Notes: generated by a model from the letters alone, not told the origin. DNA of 64,000 bases from Peromyscus leucopus (GCF_004664715.2 NC_051086.1:75091366-75155365), one strand, 5' to 3'; positions 1-11,199 are shown, counted from the first letter of the stretch. Numbers and translations: made by a program.

Positions 1-847
1 AACAGAAGTGGAGAACAGGATTATCTTCCCAGGAAACGAGGCAGACAGGTTCAGAGCAGAGCACAAAAGGGTGACATGGCTCCACCAGATGACACCATAG
101 ATCGTCACAGGGTGAGCCTGCCCCCAGGGGCTGCCTGGAGTTGGGTGAATTCAGAGCAAGTGCCATCCGCTCAGGTCCCGTCTCTTTTACTCGCCGACTG
201 AAAATCCAAAATGCTCCCTCTGTACAGCTTGTTGATTTTGAAAAGCACATTTTCAGTGAAGGTTGGTGAATAAATCTTTCATGAATATGGAATTTTCCAG
301 TTTTCAAAACATTAGGTCGAATCAAATGATATGGCCAATAGCTCGTGGCGCTGGGCTTACAAAACAGAAATATGTCACAGCCCTTAAACTAGGGGCACAC
401 ACTGGATGATGCGTTGTGAAAACACACAGTGCTGTGCATGGACACTGTTGTCAGGGGCTGGTGACCTTGCTTACTGTGGCCAGGCTTGTCACAGTCATAT
501 GCTGTGGCTGTGCTGGTGAGAGAGTACCTTCTGGAGTCTTTTTATTTTATTTTATATTTTTTGGGGGGTTTTAAAACTGAACTGAAGAAGTTCCCACTGT
601 CTCCTGCTTGCTCAGTACCTTATCCTAGAGCATCTCCTTAGTGCCTGTTTGCTCCAAAAGATTCTTCCCCAAGTCTGGGTGGCACTCCAAGCACCCTTGG
701 TACACCCCAGAAAGCCAGGGCAGAGTCCTGCTGGGACCATGTTCAAATACAAATTAATTTTAAAATCATAAGCCACATCCTGAATTCTTTTGAATAAGTA
801 TCAGTATTGTCACGTTACATATTAGCTATAACCATCTGCAGATGCTT
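1..847. other. No recognisable gene or repeat
   Basis: Ordinary AT-moderate mammalian DNA. There is a short T/A-rich run near 540-575 and no family I recognise. No open frame of note is present. It may be unique intergenic or intronic sequence. Confidence 0.5.
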
Positions 848-1053
848 AAACCTTCTGATCGTCAGGCTGGAGAGACGGGTCAGTGGTTAAGAGCACTGGC
901 TGCTCTCTTATAAGTCCCAGGTTCAATTCCCAGCACCCACATGACAGCTCACAACTGTCCCTTAACTCCAGTTCCAGGGGATCCAGAAATACACGCAGGC
1001 AAAATACCCAAACACATAAAATAAAAATAATTTTAAAACCTTCTGATTGTCAG
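848..1053 (+). mobile_element. B3-type SINE with long target-site duplication
   Basis: A tRNA-derived rodent SINE body runs from about 866 to 1035. It starts with the GCTGGAGAGA head typical of the B2/B3 superfamily and carries the B3-specific AACTCCAGTTCCAGGGGATC segment, with an A-rich ATAAAATAAAAAT tail. It is flanked by direct repeats of 18 bp (848-865 and 1036-1053) that match at 17 of 18 positions, which is the signature of LINE-driven insertion. SINE families of this kind are moved by L1 machinery; they encode no protein. Confidence 0.93.
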
Positions 1054-1107
1054 TAGCCCTCTTGGATTCAATGCTTTTTGACCATTGTTCTATGCTTATG
1101 ACCCTAT

Positions 1108-1532
1108 GTTTAATTTCATTTCTGTTGCTATGATAAAATACCAGAACAAAAGCAACTTAGGGGAAAAGGCTTATTTGGCTCACAGTTCTGGGTTACAGTC
1201 CATCCTGGAGGAAAGGTAAGGCAGAAGGAAATTGAAGCAGTTAAGTCACATCACCTCTACAGCCAAGAGCAGCGAGAAATGAATGTATGCATGTTCACTT
1301 ACTTGGTAGTGCTCAGCTTGATTTTTTTCTCTTATACAGTTGAGGACCTCCTGTCTAGGGAATGGTGCTGCCCACAGTAGGCTGGGAACTCCAATGAACA
1401 TAATTAAGACACCCTTCCCCCCAAGACATGCCCTTAAGCCAACCCAATGCAGACAGTTTCTCTTTGGGATTCTCTTTCCAGGAAATTTTTAGGTTTTTTC
1501 AAGTTGACAATTAAAGTTGATCATCAAACCAT
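1108..1532 (-). mobile_element. MaLR (MT/ORR1-group) solo LTR
   Basis: Read on the minus strand, this is a rodent MaLR LTR. The 3' end is the TTTCTGTTGCTATGATAAAA segment near 1118-1138, followed by AAAAGCAACTTAG. The other end has the TTCAAGTTGACAATTAA motif near 1499-1515. No internal retroviral sequence lies next to it. The middle, about 1240-1440, is diverged. Subfamily is not assigned. Confidence 0.75.
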
Positions 1533-1663
1533 GTGGTCTCCTGAGGTGGATAATTAGAGCAGGAGAGATTAGTCATCCTCAAGAGTGTGGGCTCCATGTA
1601 GAAGTTGCATCCAGGAAAGGTGAAACAGAGCCAGATCTCATATCTGTTAAAACAGAAAGCATA

Positions 1664-1957
1664 GGACTGGGAAGATGGCTCAGTCAGTAAGGTGCTTGTT
1701 GTACAAATGTGAGGACGTGAGTTTGGATTCCCAGCACATATGCAAAAAGCTGGACACAGAGATGCAGAGATGCATGCTTGTAATCCCAGAGCTGAGAAGT
1801 TAGAGACAGGAGGATCTCAGAGAACTGCTAGCCAACCAGTCTAGCTGAGGTGGCAAGGTCTACATTCAGAGGGATACCTGGTCTCAAAAGATAAGTGGAG
1901 AGTGATTGAGGAAGACACCCAGGGTCAACTTCTGGCCTTTATATGCATGAAATCACT
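1664..1957 (+). mobile_element. RSINE1 (SINE/B4 group)
   Basis: The head is GACTGGGAAGATGGCTCAGT, with a tRNA-like B-box region near 1715-1735. A B1-like middle (TGCTTGTAATCCCAGAGCTG) follows, and the diagnostic 3' part (GGAGAGTGATTGAGGAAGAC, then a TCTGGCC segment) completes it. The element runs directly into a pyrimidine-rich hexanucleotide repeat, which probably grew from or beside its tail. Confidence 0.88.
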
Positions 1958-2062
1958 TTCTCCCTCTCCCTCTCCCTCTCCCTCTCCCTCTCCCTCTCCC
2001 TCTCCCTCTCCCTCTCCCTCTCCCCCTCTCTCTCCCTCTCCCCCTCCTCCCCCCCTCTCTCT
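1958..2062. repeat. (CTCCCT)n hexanucleotide microsatellite
   Basis: About 100 bp of CTCCCT units, nearly perfect to about 2020 and degenerate (CCCCTCC) to 2062. The strand is strictly pyrimidine, so H-DNA/triplex formation is possible in principle. Open frames across it on both strands (Ser-Leu and Arg-Gly repeats) are artefacts of the repeat. Confidence 0.97.
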
Positions 2063-2199
2063 GGCAGCATAGAATTACTGAGACTGAGAATAGGAAGATA
2101 TGGTAGAGCCCACAAACGGAAGTATCTGGTTTATGAGTATTCATGTGGCTAGCAATCTGATGGTTTAAGGTAAATTTTTATTTCAGCTGTTCTACCATA

Positions 2200-2300
2200 G
2201 TTCTTTTATTTGCTAGCCATATGACAACAGGCAAGTAACCTAAACATTCTGGGCCTCAGTTTCCTCATCTATAAAATGGAGAGCATAATTCCTTTTTCAC
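2200..2300 (+). mobile_element. MIR fragment
   Basis: Contains the MIR core: TTGCTAGCCATATGACAACA near 2210, then GGCAAGTAACCTAAACATTC and CTCAGTTTCCTCATCTATAA ending in AAATGG. MIR is an ancient mammalian tRNA-derived SINE, so this fixes the segment as old, stable DNA. Confidence 0.85.
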
Positions 2301-3362
2301 AGGGAAGAAATGGATATCTGATGGAACAAGGTTACATGGTAGCATACATTATACTGTGGACTCTGAGAAAATGGTGTACATGAGGATTGTGAGAACTCCT
2401 TTCCTGGTGGGTGGTAAGGGGAGGAGAATCCAACCATCAAGGAGTGATCCCATGGCCTAGGGGAGAAGAAGAGACAGCAGTTCTGGGTGGGTGGACAGGA
2501 AGGGCACAGAGTTACTAGGGAACCAGCTGCAGGCCTGCAGGGATGAAGGATGTGATGCAGGATGCCAAATGTACACAAACAGTCCACGCTTATCTGAGTT
2601 GCCAACTACTGGGGGTTAACCAGCTGAAATACCACCATTGGGTACTGGCAATCTGCTGTTCCTTCTAGGGTTCTGCAAATAGAGGCTACAGGAATATCTC
2701 ATGTATAGATTATCCTCTAAGGGCTTTAAGACAGTGTGTTGTGTTGTAGTATTTTCTAAGCAATGACTATGATACATTTTAGAAATCGTGATTCATGATG
2801 TTCAGTAACAAAAATTTTGGTATAAAGGTCCTATAGTCAACGCTGACACCTCATACTACTTATTAATAAAGTTAAGTTATATTATAGAACCTGCCATCTG
2901 CTAATAGATGTGTCTGCTACAGACATCCATGGTACTTGGCACTTGGTCCTTGGAATGAAAGACTCTTATAACACAAGCAATAGAATATTCTAAGACACAA
3001 GCAATAGAATATTCAAAGAAGCTTAAACAAAAGAGAGGGTAATTTCTTGGATTGAGCTCTGAGTTTGTTTTCTTTCTCTCTGTGTCTCTCTAGTTAACTT
3101 CCACCAAAATGACTACAACTACCTTAAACCTGCATCCTCTTGTTCAGCAATGCCTTATTGGTTCATTTTGACCAATTGGGAGGATTACAGTATCCTGATT
3201 GACCTCTTGGAGGGAGCGGGTAGACTTGGCCTCCTTTCTGAGCCACAGAGAATGGCCTGTGGTAGACGGTAGGAGTAGGTATTGGAGGGTGACAGCAACG
3301 AGTACCCCTTGTAGTATTTCAATGTTAACTGTCCACTTTTAGCTTTCTAAGACAAGAACAAG
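2301..3362. other. No recognisable gene or repeat; short tandem duplication inside
   Basis: No family is recognised. A 20-bp word, ACACAAGCAATAGAATATTC, occurs twice, at 2971-2990 and 2995-3014, as a 24-bp-period duplication. The rest looks unique. Confidence 0.5.
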
Positions 3363-3450
3363 AACTGTCTTTCTTGTTCATCATACTGTCTTTAGCCCAG
3401 TGCTTGGTGCACACTGTCCGTGTGTATGTTCCCACCGATAAACAAATATA
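3363..3450 (+). mobile_element. Possible L2 3'-end fragment
   Basis: CTTGTTCATCATACTGTCTT followed by AGCCCAGTGCTTGGTGCACA and an ATAAACAAATAT end resembles the L2 3' terminus. Short and diverged. Confidence 0.45.
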
Positions 3451-3529
3451 TTAGATTCTTTAGCAAGCTAACTGGCAATGTCTGCATCTCTACTGGAGCT
3501 CTTGGATGTTTATAGGAACAATATTATTT

Positions 3530-3790
3530 TTTTTTAAATTGAAGTGAAATTGACGTAACTAAAACTATCTACAGATACATGATTCGATAGTATTTGGTGT
3601 ATTCACACTGCTTTGCAAATGACACTTATTTCAATTCACAAACCATTTTTATAATCTCCAAGAAAACCCTCAAGCTCTCAGGCAGTTGGCCTTTATTTCT
3701 CTCTTCCTGATATCCTGGCAACCACCAGTATGGTTTCTGTCTTTATGATTTACCTGTATTTCCTATAACATACTATTCCTTAATGAAAGC
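3530..3790 (+). mobile_element. Old L1 (L1M-type) 3' UTR fragment
   Basis: The order of motifs matches the 3' end of mammalian L1M elements: AAATTGAAGTGAAATTGACG, a TATTTGGTGTATTCACA segment, then ATCCTGGCAACCACCAG and GATTTACCTGTATTTCCTA. It carries no coding capacity. It predates the rodent SINEs around it. Confidence 0.75.
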
Positions 3791-3799
3791 GATTAAATC

Positions 3800-5433
3800 C
3801 AGTGACTATTTCTTCTCGCACTTGTCAACAAACAGAAAACACACACACCAAGCCCCTAATATTTGGTGACAAACAGCACACACCAGCCAGCTTGGGCTAG
3901 CTCGACTGAGAAAAAGAAGTGTTATGGATCTCCCTGAGTTCTTTCCTAGAAGCCATGCCAAATTGGGTAATCTGGTACCAGGTTCTGAAGACTTACCGGA
4001 ATTCGGTCTTCTGTTTTTACTTGTTTCTGCCTGCTGACTGCTCTTCTCTGCTCAGATGGGGTTTTCCATTGTTTCAGAACACATGGCAGAGTGCCTTCTC
4101 CCTAATCAGTTGGGTAATGTCCCTTCTGTTCTTTCCACATCCAGAGGCTAACTGGCCCTGGGCCCAACTTCCCAACTTCTGGGAGAGTAAATCTACTGGT
4201 CCAGCTTGACTGGGGATCACCCCTGCCCCATACTGAGGTCTCAGGGCAGTGCTCTCTGAATGCTGACGAAGGAGCTTTATGGAGAGCGGCAGAGGCTGAC
4301 ATGGATCTAAGCTAACAGGGAGTGGGACCAGCAGCAACTCTGAGACTGGGCGTCTCCTCTGGAGACCTGCCTGTTGCTCATAAGCCAGAGGGCTGCTCTG
4401 GCCTCCCCAAGCGTGGCTGTAATTGATTTTGCTTTAGAGGATTTCATGGCCCTTCTTGAGATAATAAAAAGGACTAACGTAAAATTCTTCCAAACAAAAT
4501 CAATTGCTTTCCTTTCCCCCAGCACGCAGAGGCAATCTGCCATTCTTTTGAGTGAGCAGTTTTCTGAAGCATTGGTGCCTGTGATTTAAGGGAGGCAGGT
4601 GGTTTGGAGGGCATTTGTGCCAGTTGGGGGTCACATGGATTGGAATCTCATGTCCCTCTTAGATCTTTGCCCCATTTCCTATCTCCGGAGATTCTTTTCC
4701 ACTTTCCTGACAAAAGTCTTGAAAATTGGCTGGTCTCTTAAAGTCAGAGGAAAGAGGCTAAGGTATGATAGTGACAGGTTAATGATGGAGACTCCCAGCA
4801 ATGCTATTTGAAAAAGGCACCTTCTGAGAAATGGTCAGGAGAATGGCTTTAGCATCTTCGATTGTCTGTAGTACCCGCCGCCGCAGGCTTTGTTGACAGC
4901 TAAGCAGGAGCTTTTTTTCCTGGGAAAACATGGTCAATCATTTTCTTCTGGGACCTCAGGCTTCCTGTAGATCTCTTGGAGTACACAAGGCATGGTTATA
5001 TACTTGTGAGTGTGTGCTGAGCGACCTGCAGTTACTGCTGGGTGCTAAGTGAGAAGGTTGGCAGTGTGTGGAGGAGAGAACAGTGGATCTAGGGATGGGC
5101 ACTTCCAAGCTCCATCCTGGCACATCTCACTTGGAGCTGTGTGGGTTTGGACTACTTGTTTTTATCCCCCTGAATGTCAACTTTTTGGTTTGTAATGTAA
5201 GGAAGTATCCCTGTGTCCTTTCTCTACTATGCAAGACTGCCAGGAAGAGGGTCGACACAGTGTGAGTTTAAAATGCTTGTGAGCAATACAGCCTCCTCTC
5301 TGGATATGAGAAACATTCTGGTCATTGCAACCATGGTTGCTAGTTGATTATTATAGTTAATAATGAACAATGGTCAATGAAAACACACATGCCACCAGTG
5401 CTGGGGGCGCTCACTAAGGAAAGGGTCTTTACT
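3800..5433. other. No recognisable gene or repeat
   Basis: Unique-looking sequence. Several overlapping frames of 60-96 codons occur on both strands, but none shows a recognisable domain or exon structure. A short GC-rich CCGCCGCCGC run lies near 4875. Confidence 0.45.
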
Positions 5434-5655
5434 TTGTTATACATTTAGAAAAAGATTTATTTTAAAAAATTAAATGTATGAGTGTTTGCTTCATGTAAGT
5501 ATGTGTACCATGTGCGTGCCTGGATCCCTGGCATTGGAGATACAGATGGATGTGAAGCTACTGTGTGGGTGCTGGGAACCAAACCCGAGTCCTTTGTAAG
5601 AGCAATGGGTTTTCTAGATTGTTGAGCTGCCTCTCCAGCTCCTTGTTATACATTT
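5434..5655 (-). mobile_element. B2/B3-type SINE with 13-bp target-site duplication
   Basis: The minus-strand element has its A-rich tail at about 5447-5472 and its head, TTGAGCTGCCTCTCCAGCTC, at about 5621-5640. Perfect 13-bp direct repeats TTGTTATACATTT bound it at 5434-5446 and 5643-5655. The body between them is diverged from the usual consensus. Confidence 0.9.
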
Positions 5656-5659
5656 TATA

Positions 5660-6960
5660 TGTAGTCACCCTCTGGGAAGTGGAGGGGCAAGCTTTAACTT
5701 GTCTACACCCATGTAAACACATTCCTCAATGACCTTGACCTTGATTCTGTGCAACTTTAGCTTGTTCAAAGTGACTACGGGGATTCCTCGGATCACTGTG
5801 AGGATGCTGGGAGTCTAGCAATGGTGTCGTTACTTTGCAGTCTCATCCCACCTGGAGGAACTTGAATCCACACCCACTTCTGGCTTAGTGCTATCCTTGG
5901 TTATTCCCACACAGAAGAATCTAGAAATGTCCATAGCACCATTTCTCCCTTTCCCTTTCTCAGGGTTTGGTGATCAACTATGCTGTCTCCAAGCTGCTTA
6001 GGCAACGTGAAAGGTTCTTGTCCTTGCAAAATTCAAGAGTAATTAACACAGCAGAGGGGAGGAGAGCAATTTGGACTCCACCATTTGGAGCTCTGCCTTT
6101 TGTGACTACCTTGTAGTTGGAGGAAATGACCCTTCAGGCTCACCATAGCATTTTCCTTTGAATAAATGACAAACATTCATCATGTAATACATCCCTTGCA
6201 ACATTTCAGCCTGTCATTACTGACCTTATTGGAAAGACCATTTGATTTAAGAGTTAAACCTTTCATGTCAACCTCTTTTAGCTTGGATACATACATTTAA
6301 AATAAAATTAATATGGTTTTAGCCTGCAGCCAAGTAGTAAATCCATGACTTCTCTGGGTTTAAGAATCAGCCATCTCCACTCCCCCTTAAAAAAGAAAAG
6401 CAATTGTGCTAAACTCAACTCCTGCTAAGTCCTGGATATATATTTGGATGCCTTCACTCATATTTGACCAATTGATGGAATGTTCTCTGAGGTGGTGGAA
6501 GAATTATTATCATATTTGAGGGTTCAAGGTTGGAGCAGCGAGTGTCTGTTATTCTCTCTGATAGCTGTACGTCAGACTCTGGACTAGAGGCTGAGGAAAT
6601 GATTTAAGCCAGAAGGAAAGACAATGAATACTGTAATGACATGCGGCAGCATGTAAAGCTTAGGCAATGCTGCCGCTGTGAACCTCCACCTACTGCCTGT
6701 AGCCCTTTAGCACACACTTATTTAACCTGCAATGGGAAGAATTCGGATCCTAACCCCTGCCTTGCCCTGGAATGCTCATGTGTGTGTGGTACCCTAGCTT
6801 GGTCAATTTCAGGATGTACACATGCTGGCTTTCTTTGCTTCTATTCCTGCTTGCAGAACCATGGAGGCTGTAGCAGCCTTTGAGTTCCTGACAGCTTCTC
6901 AGTGAGGTTTCTGCTACTGGAGGGCAGTGGCTAACAAAGGTGTCTTCCTGAAAAAAGAAC
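5660..6960. other. No recognisable gene or repeat
   Basis: Unique-looking, AT-moderate sequence with no family recognised. Frames of 73-80 codons at 6641-6971 have no recognisable features. Confidence 0.45.
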
Positions 6961-6971
6961 TTGGTCCCCAT

Positions 6972-7164
6972 TTTAAAAAAAGGTTTTATTTTATTTTATT
7001 TTGACAAGGTTTCTCTGTGCAGCCCTGGCTGTCCTGGGCTGTCCTGGATCTCGCTTGGTAGACCAGGCTGGCCTTGAACTCACAGAGATCTGCCTGCCTC
7101 TGCCTCCTGAGTGCTGGGATTAAAGGCTTGCACCACTACTGGTCAGCTTTAAAAAAGTTTTATT
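6972..7164 (-). mobile_element. B1 SINE with target-site duplication
   Basis: Minus-strand B1 (7SL RNA-derived). The tail TTTTATTTTATTTTG lies at 6985-7002, then AAGGTTTCTCTGTGCAGCCC, AGACCAGGCTGGCCTTGAAC, and GAGTGCTGGGATTAAAGGC to about 7147. A TTTAAAAAA(A)GG/GTTTTATT direct repeat bounds it at 6972-6990 and 7148-7164. Confidence 0.95.
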
Positions 7165-7353
7165 CGAGATGGCTCTGGGGATAAAAACGCTTGTTGCCAA
7201 TCCTGACCTCCTGAGTTTGATTCCTAGAACCCACATAGTGGAAGGAGAAAAATGATTTCTGACAGTTGTCTTCTGACTTCCACACACGTGCTGTGGCGTG
7301 AATGTGCCTGACGCATACAGCCCCACCCAAATAAATAAGAAACGTAAACTGAA
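7165..7353 (+). mobile_element. tRNA-derived SINE of the B2/B3/B4 type
   Basis: The 5' end is slightly truncated (GAGATGGCTCTGGGGATAAA). The body has TGACCTCCTGAGTTTGATTC, GAACCCACATAGTGGAAGGA and GTCTTCTGACTTCCACACAC, and an AAATAAATAAG tail. The family is common in rodents; I am not sure of its exact RepeatMasker name. It abuts the duplication of the upstream B1. Confidence 0.8.
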
Positions 7354-7553
7354 AAAAATATTTGAGGCAAGGTCTCATGTAGCCCAGTCTAGCTTCAAAC
7401 TTGCTATGTAATTGTGATGACCTTGAACTTCTGGACATCCTGCTTCTACCTCTTAAATCTTGCTGGAATTCTACCATACCTGGTTTATGCTGTACTGGAG
7501 ACTGTATCCAGGGCTTTGCCAGTCCTCTACCAACGAGTTACATAGTCAGACCT
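7354..7553 (-). mobile_element. B4 (ID-B1 chimera), diverged
   Basis: On the plus strand a B1-like part comes first (GGCAAGGTCTCATGTAGCCC, TGATGACCTTGAACTTCTGG), then an ID-like part (GAGACTGTATCCAGGGCTTT, CTCTACCAACGAG). This is the order expected of B4 read in reverse. Strong divergence implies an old insertion. Confidence 0.75.
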
Positions 7554-7589
7554 TCATTCTTTATTGAATAGAGAAAGTCCCTATTCTTG

Positions 7590-7850
7590 TATTATGATTT
7601 GGCAGGTCCACTGCAGGTTCTGGACATGCAACAGTGGGCAAGACAGACTTGGTCCCTGGTCTCATGGTCGTTCCATCCAATAGGGACATTGGTAACTACC
7701 AGAAAGCTGTTAGTAACTTCACAGATGTGGAGAGAGAGATGCACAGGACCTTGAAGGAATATATACTAGGAGATTTTACTTTGTCTTGGGTTCTGGGAGG
7801 TCCTATGGAGAAGGTGACATTTATGCCAAGGCCTGTACTGTTTGGGTCTC
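7590..7850. mobile_element. L2-like ancient repeat
   Basis: GGCAAGACAGACTTGGTCCC near 7637 is followed by CTGGTCTCATGGTCGTTCCA. The GAGAAGGTGACATTTATGCC motif near 7807 closes the match. This is the widespread mammalian L2-type block. The frame at 7634-7870 lies inside it and is not a gene. Confidence 0.6.
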
Positions 7851-7859
7851 ATGGGCAGC

Positions 7860-9405
7860 CTGGGATATAGGCTGTAAAGCAGGCAGGTTTTCACTCATAA
7901 CACCTTGGATAGTGCGTACAAGGTGCTATTGTTAGAACATGGGAGCTGCTGTTCTAGTCAGCTCATCTTCCCATCACTGTGGTAGAGTCATCCCGCCCTT
8001 GCCAATATTTAAAAAAAAATCCTCTTTCTAAACACTGATATATTGTACTTCTGCTTTCCATGGGGCATAGTGATCTTGGCCATTTCAATTTACATAGGGA
8101 GTGATCATTCCAACTCCTCAGAATTTATTCAATTCTAGGGCTCCCTCAAGGTAGCCACTCAGATGGGGATTCCATTCTAGATGGAGAGAGTATATAGACC
8201 CGAGAGATCCCACTATTCAATAGGTTATGGGAAGAATAAAAGACTCATATAAATTCAAAAAACTTTGAGGAGGATCCTGTGGAGAGCCCTGGGCATTCTT
8301 TGGGGTCACAATTGTGCCCGTGGACTGACTGGATCTGAAAGATATAGTGGGTGATGGGTATGCCTGGAGTCCCAAGCATGCTGAACTCATTTGGGTCTCA
8401 GATATGGAGGCTATGTTGCCCATTGCCAAGAGGCTTTGGGGGAACAGTGCCTACAGTACAGAATGTCCCAGCTTTGCCAAGCTAACCAGGAGGCATTTTT
8501 CTGAGGCTGTACTAGTGTCTCTTTTCCAGCTCAGAACTCTTCTGAGTTGTGCATATTCTACCAACTGAGGAATCTTCCTAAGGACTCCCTTCAAAGGGCT
8601 GTTGTGTCTGTGGCCTCCTCCACATTCACTGGTCCGGGCTTCTGTTTTGACTCAGTTCTCTCTGTGGTGGACTCCAAGGCAATGATTCTTTCTCATCTAT
8701 CCAATCACACTCTTATCCTGACTCTGAACCCAACCCACTCTGGACCAATGCCTCACTCTGAGCCTGCAGCCCTGTCTTGAACATGGAGTCTTCGTTTTGA
8801 AAGCACAAGACAGACTCGTGAAGGAGGAGATGAGATGTGAAGGGATGCCATTGCTGGCTATAAGGCATAAACCTGTGTGAAAACCTAGGCTGGAATTAGA
8901 GTGGTAACAGGGGAGTTGGGAGAGGAGGGAGGGGAGAAAGCTGGGCCTCCTGAGGTGCAGCTGTGGAGGGAATGAGCTTCAAGCAGGTGCTGAGGCCCTT
9001 GGAGGACCCATCAGGAGCTGAAAGGAATGAGCCCCGCTTCTCTGGTTCCTTCCAGGACTGGGCAGAGAATGGAGCCCAGTGTTCAAGATTGTGCCCTTCC
9101 TGGAGGACATGCCTGGAGGGATCAGTTCTTGCTCGTTCCCTATCTCATGGCCCCCTCAGCATTTGCCTTTGTTACTCTTTCTATTTGCTTCCACATCCCA
9201 TCTACCATTCTGTTGTTCGGTTTCTCCCAAACAACTGGGACCCACTCACACACTCCTTGGGCTTCTCGCAGGTTGGTGAAGGCAGGCCTCCGTGTCTCCT
9301 CCCACTGCCCCTGAGAAACCCCTGAAAGTCTTCATCTCTTCACTTTGCAGCCTCTCTGCTGTCACTGCATCGGGCATCGCAGAGCATCTTCTCCATTCCA
9401 TAAAG
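7860..9405. other. No recognisable gene; stop-poor C/T-rich patch
   Basis: Unique-looking. Between about 9079 and 9279 all three plus frames are open at once, in cytosine- and thymine-rich sequence (parent frames 8963-9325, 9027-9314 and 9079-9279). Simultaneous openness in all frames points to composition, not coding. Confidence 0.45.
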
Positions 9406-9407
9406 TT

Positions 9408-9428
9408 ATTCTTAAAGATTTCTATTTG

Positions 9429-9474
<46 letters not shown>

Positions 9475-9590
9475 CAGAGGACAACCTGCTAGCATTGCTT
9501 ATCTCTTTCCACCCTGTGAGTCCTGGAGATCAGACTCAGGTTGCAAGTTTGGTGGCAAGCACCTTTATCCACTGAGCCATCTCAGTGGCC
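9408..9590 (-). mobile_element. tRNA-derived SINE with (GT)n-expanded tail
   Basis: The minus-strand body at 9472-9590 includes GAGGACAACCTGCTAGCATT, TCTTTCCACCCTGTGAGTCC and the terminal CCACTGAGCCATCTCAGTGG. Its 3' tail side holds a (GT)n run at 9430-9471 after AAAGATTT. The family is the same as the element at 7165. Confidence 0.83.
9430..9471. repeat. (GT)n microsatellite
   Basis: About 21 uninterrupted GT units inside the tail region of the SINE at 9408-9590. Probably polymorphic in length. Confidence 0.98.
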
Positions 9591-9599
9591 AGTTCTAGA

Positions 9600-10740
9600 A
9601 TTGTCCCAGGAGATGTGATCATACATTCACTTAGGTCATCAGGAAGTATGATTTTCATATTTATAACTAAATTTAGTACTTATTTCAGACTCTTATTGTT
9701 CTAAGTGAGAGGTACTTTTTGGTCTTGGGGACCTTGTCTCTCTCCCCCTGTGGTAGTACAGATTCTAGGAGTCTTCTGTTATGCTAAGGTCTTGGGGTGG
9801 GAGGACTTGGTACCATCTCTATCATTGTTCCCGAGATGTCCTTCTCCTCATTTGACTTTTGATCCATGAAGGACAAATAATACTCGAAGTCTTGTAGTAA
9901 AAACGAGCAACGAGGCCACTCCCTCCCCCTCCTTCACTCCTTCTCTTCTCAGAACCATCCCTTTCCATTTTTAAAAAGCTGTTTCCCCAGGCTCATAAAT
10001 AATACGTGCACACAGCTCTCTCTTGACTTCTTTGCTTAAGACATTCTCTGTTTAACTCTTAGGGTGGAAGATGAGAATTTTTTTCCTTTTGTTCAACCAT
10101 TTCCATTCTTACATCTTTCCAATCCAGTGTGTCACATGCTTTGGTCAATATTTGTGTTTCATAATTGTCCTACTCTTGGTCACTTTTGAATGCATTATGA
10201 TTTTTTTTTTCGGGATCAGCTCCCCTAGAATGATACTCATTGTGACATTTTGACATTACTAGCTTTTCTGTTTCTTGTGTTTCTGGCTAAGTCTCCTCCT
10301 ATCTGGCATACAGTCTGTGGTACAGATTTCCATGTAGCCAGATATTTCTTTGCACTACTCTAGATATCTTTCTGGGACCTTCGGTGCTCCTCTCCAACTG
10401 TCCTGGTGCTTAACCTGCTGAGTGGCCTGCCTCAGAGATGCTCCTTATTTCTCTTGTGTGTTGGAACCTCCGCCTTCTCAGTCTCTTAGTTCCATGTTTT
10501 TCTTTTGACCAAGTTGTTCCTGTTGGTGGAAGATGGCATCTGGCAGCCTCTTAAAACAGGGATGCACACAGGTAAGTTTCTTGAGTCTATGAGTGTGTGA
10601 CAGCATCTTTTTTTTTTCTTTTCCCCTAGAGTCATATTTGATTGATAATTTGGCCAGTGAAAAACTTTTAGGCTGAGAATAATTTTCAGTCAGAATTTTA
10701 ATTTGTTGCTTCATTCTGTTTTAGCTTCCAGTGTTGCTCA
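9600..10740. other. No recognisable gene or repeat
   Basis: AT-rich, unique-looking sequence. Includes a T-run at 10201-10210 and another at 10610-10618. The 60- and 78-codon frames here have no recognisable domains. Confidence 0.45.
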
Positions 10741-10749
10741 TGAGAAGCC

Positions 10750-10750
<1 letters not shown>

Positions 10751-10788
<38 letters not shown>
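10751..10788. repeat. (GT)n microsatellite
   Basis: Nineteen perfect TG units followed by a short run of ordinary sequence. It is not clearly part of a SINE. Confidence 0.98.
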
Positions 10789-10789
<1 letters not shown>

Positions 10790-10950
10790 AAATGCAGGTG
10801 GGCCCCAGGGCCTACTACCATCTCAGCGCTAGGATTATAAACAGGCAGCTTTTGTCTTGGGGATCACAGTCAAGTCTTTGTGTTTATTGAATGATCTATC
10901 TCCTCAGCTTGAGAGCTTCTGCACTTCTTGATACAACTAATGTTAAAAGA

Positions 10951-11012
10951 GTGAGGGAGGAAGGAGAAGAGAGGGAGAAAGGAGAAGGAGAAGAAAAAGG
11001 GGAAGGTAGAGA
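10951..11012. repeat. GA-rich low-complexity tract
   Basis: Imperfect GGGAGAA/GGAGAA purine tract of about 60 bp. Confidence 0.85.
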
Positions 11013-11199
11013 GCACCAGCTAGATAAAACCGTGGCTTTTATAGCCTGGTTTCAGGGGGAACTTATCATTGATTCTTCTGTATTCTGTGGGTCACGCAGC
11101 CTGACCATGGTGCCATGAGGAAACAAGGAAAATGTGAAATCACTGGGGTTCCTCTCAGGGGCTGTTCGTCAGCTTGTCAAAGGTATGCATTCTTTATTT

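Noticed and set aside
1943..2152. Ser-Leu and Arg-Gly repeat frames across 1.95-2.15 kb
   Set aside because: Direct translations of the (CTCCCT)n microsatellite; no sequence outside the repeat supports a protein.
2971..3014. Short direct repeat as a CRISPR-like array
   Set aside because: Only two copies with a 4-bp spacer, in a mammalian genome.
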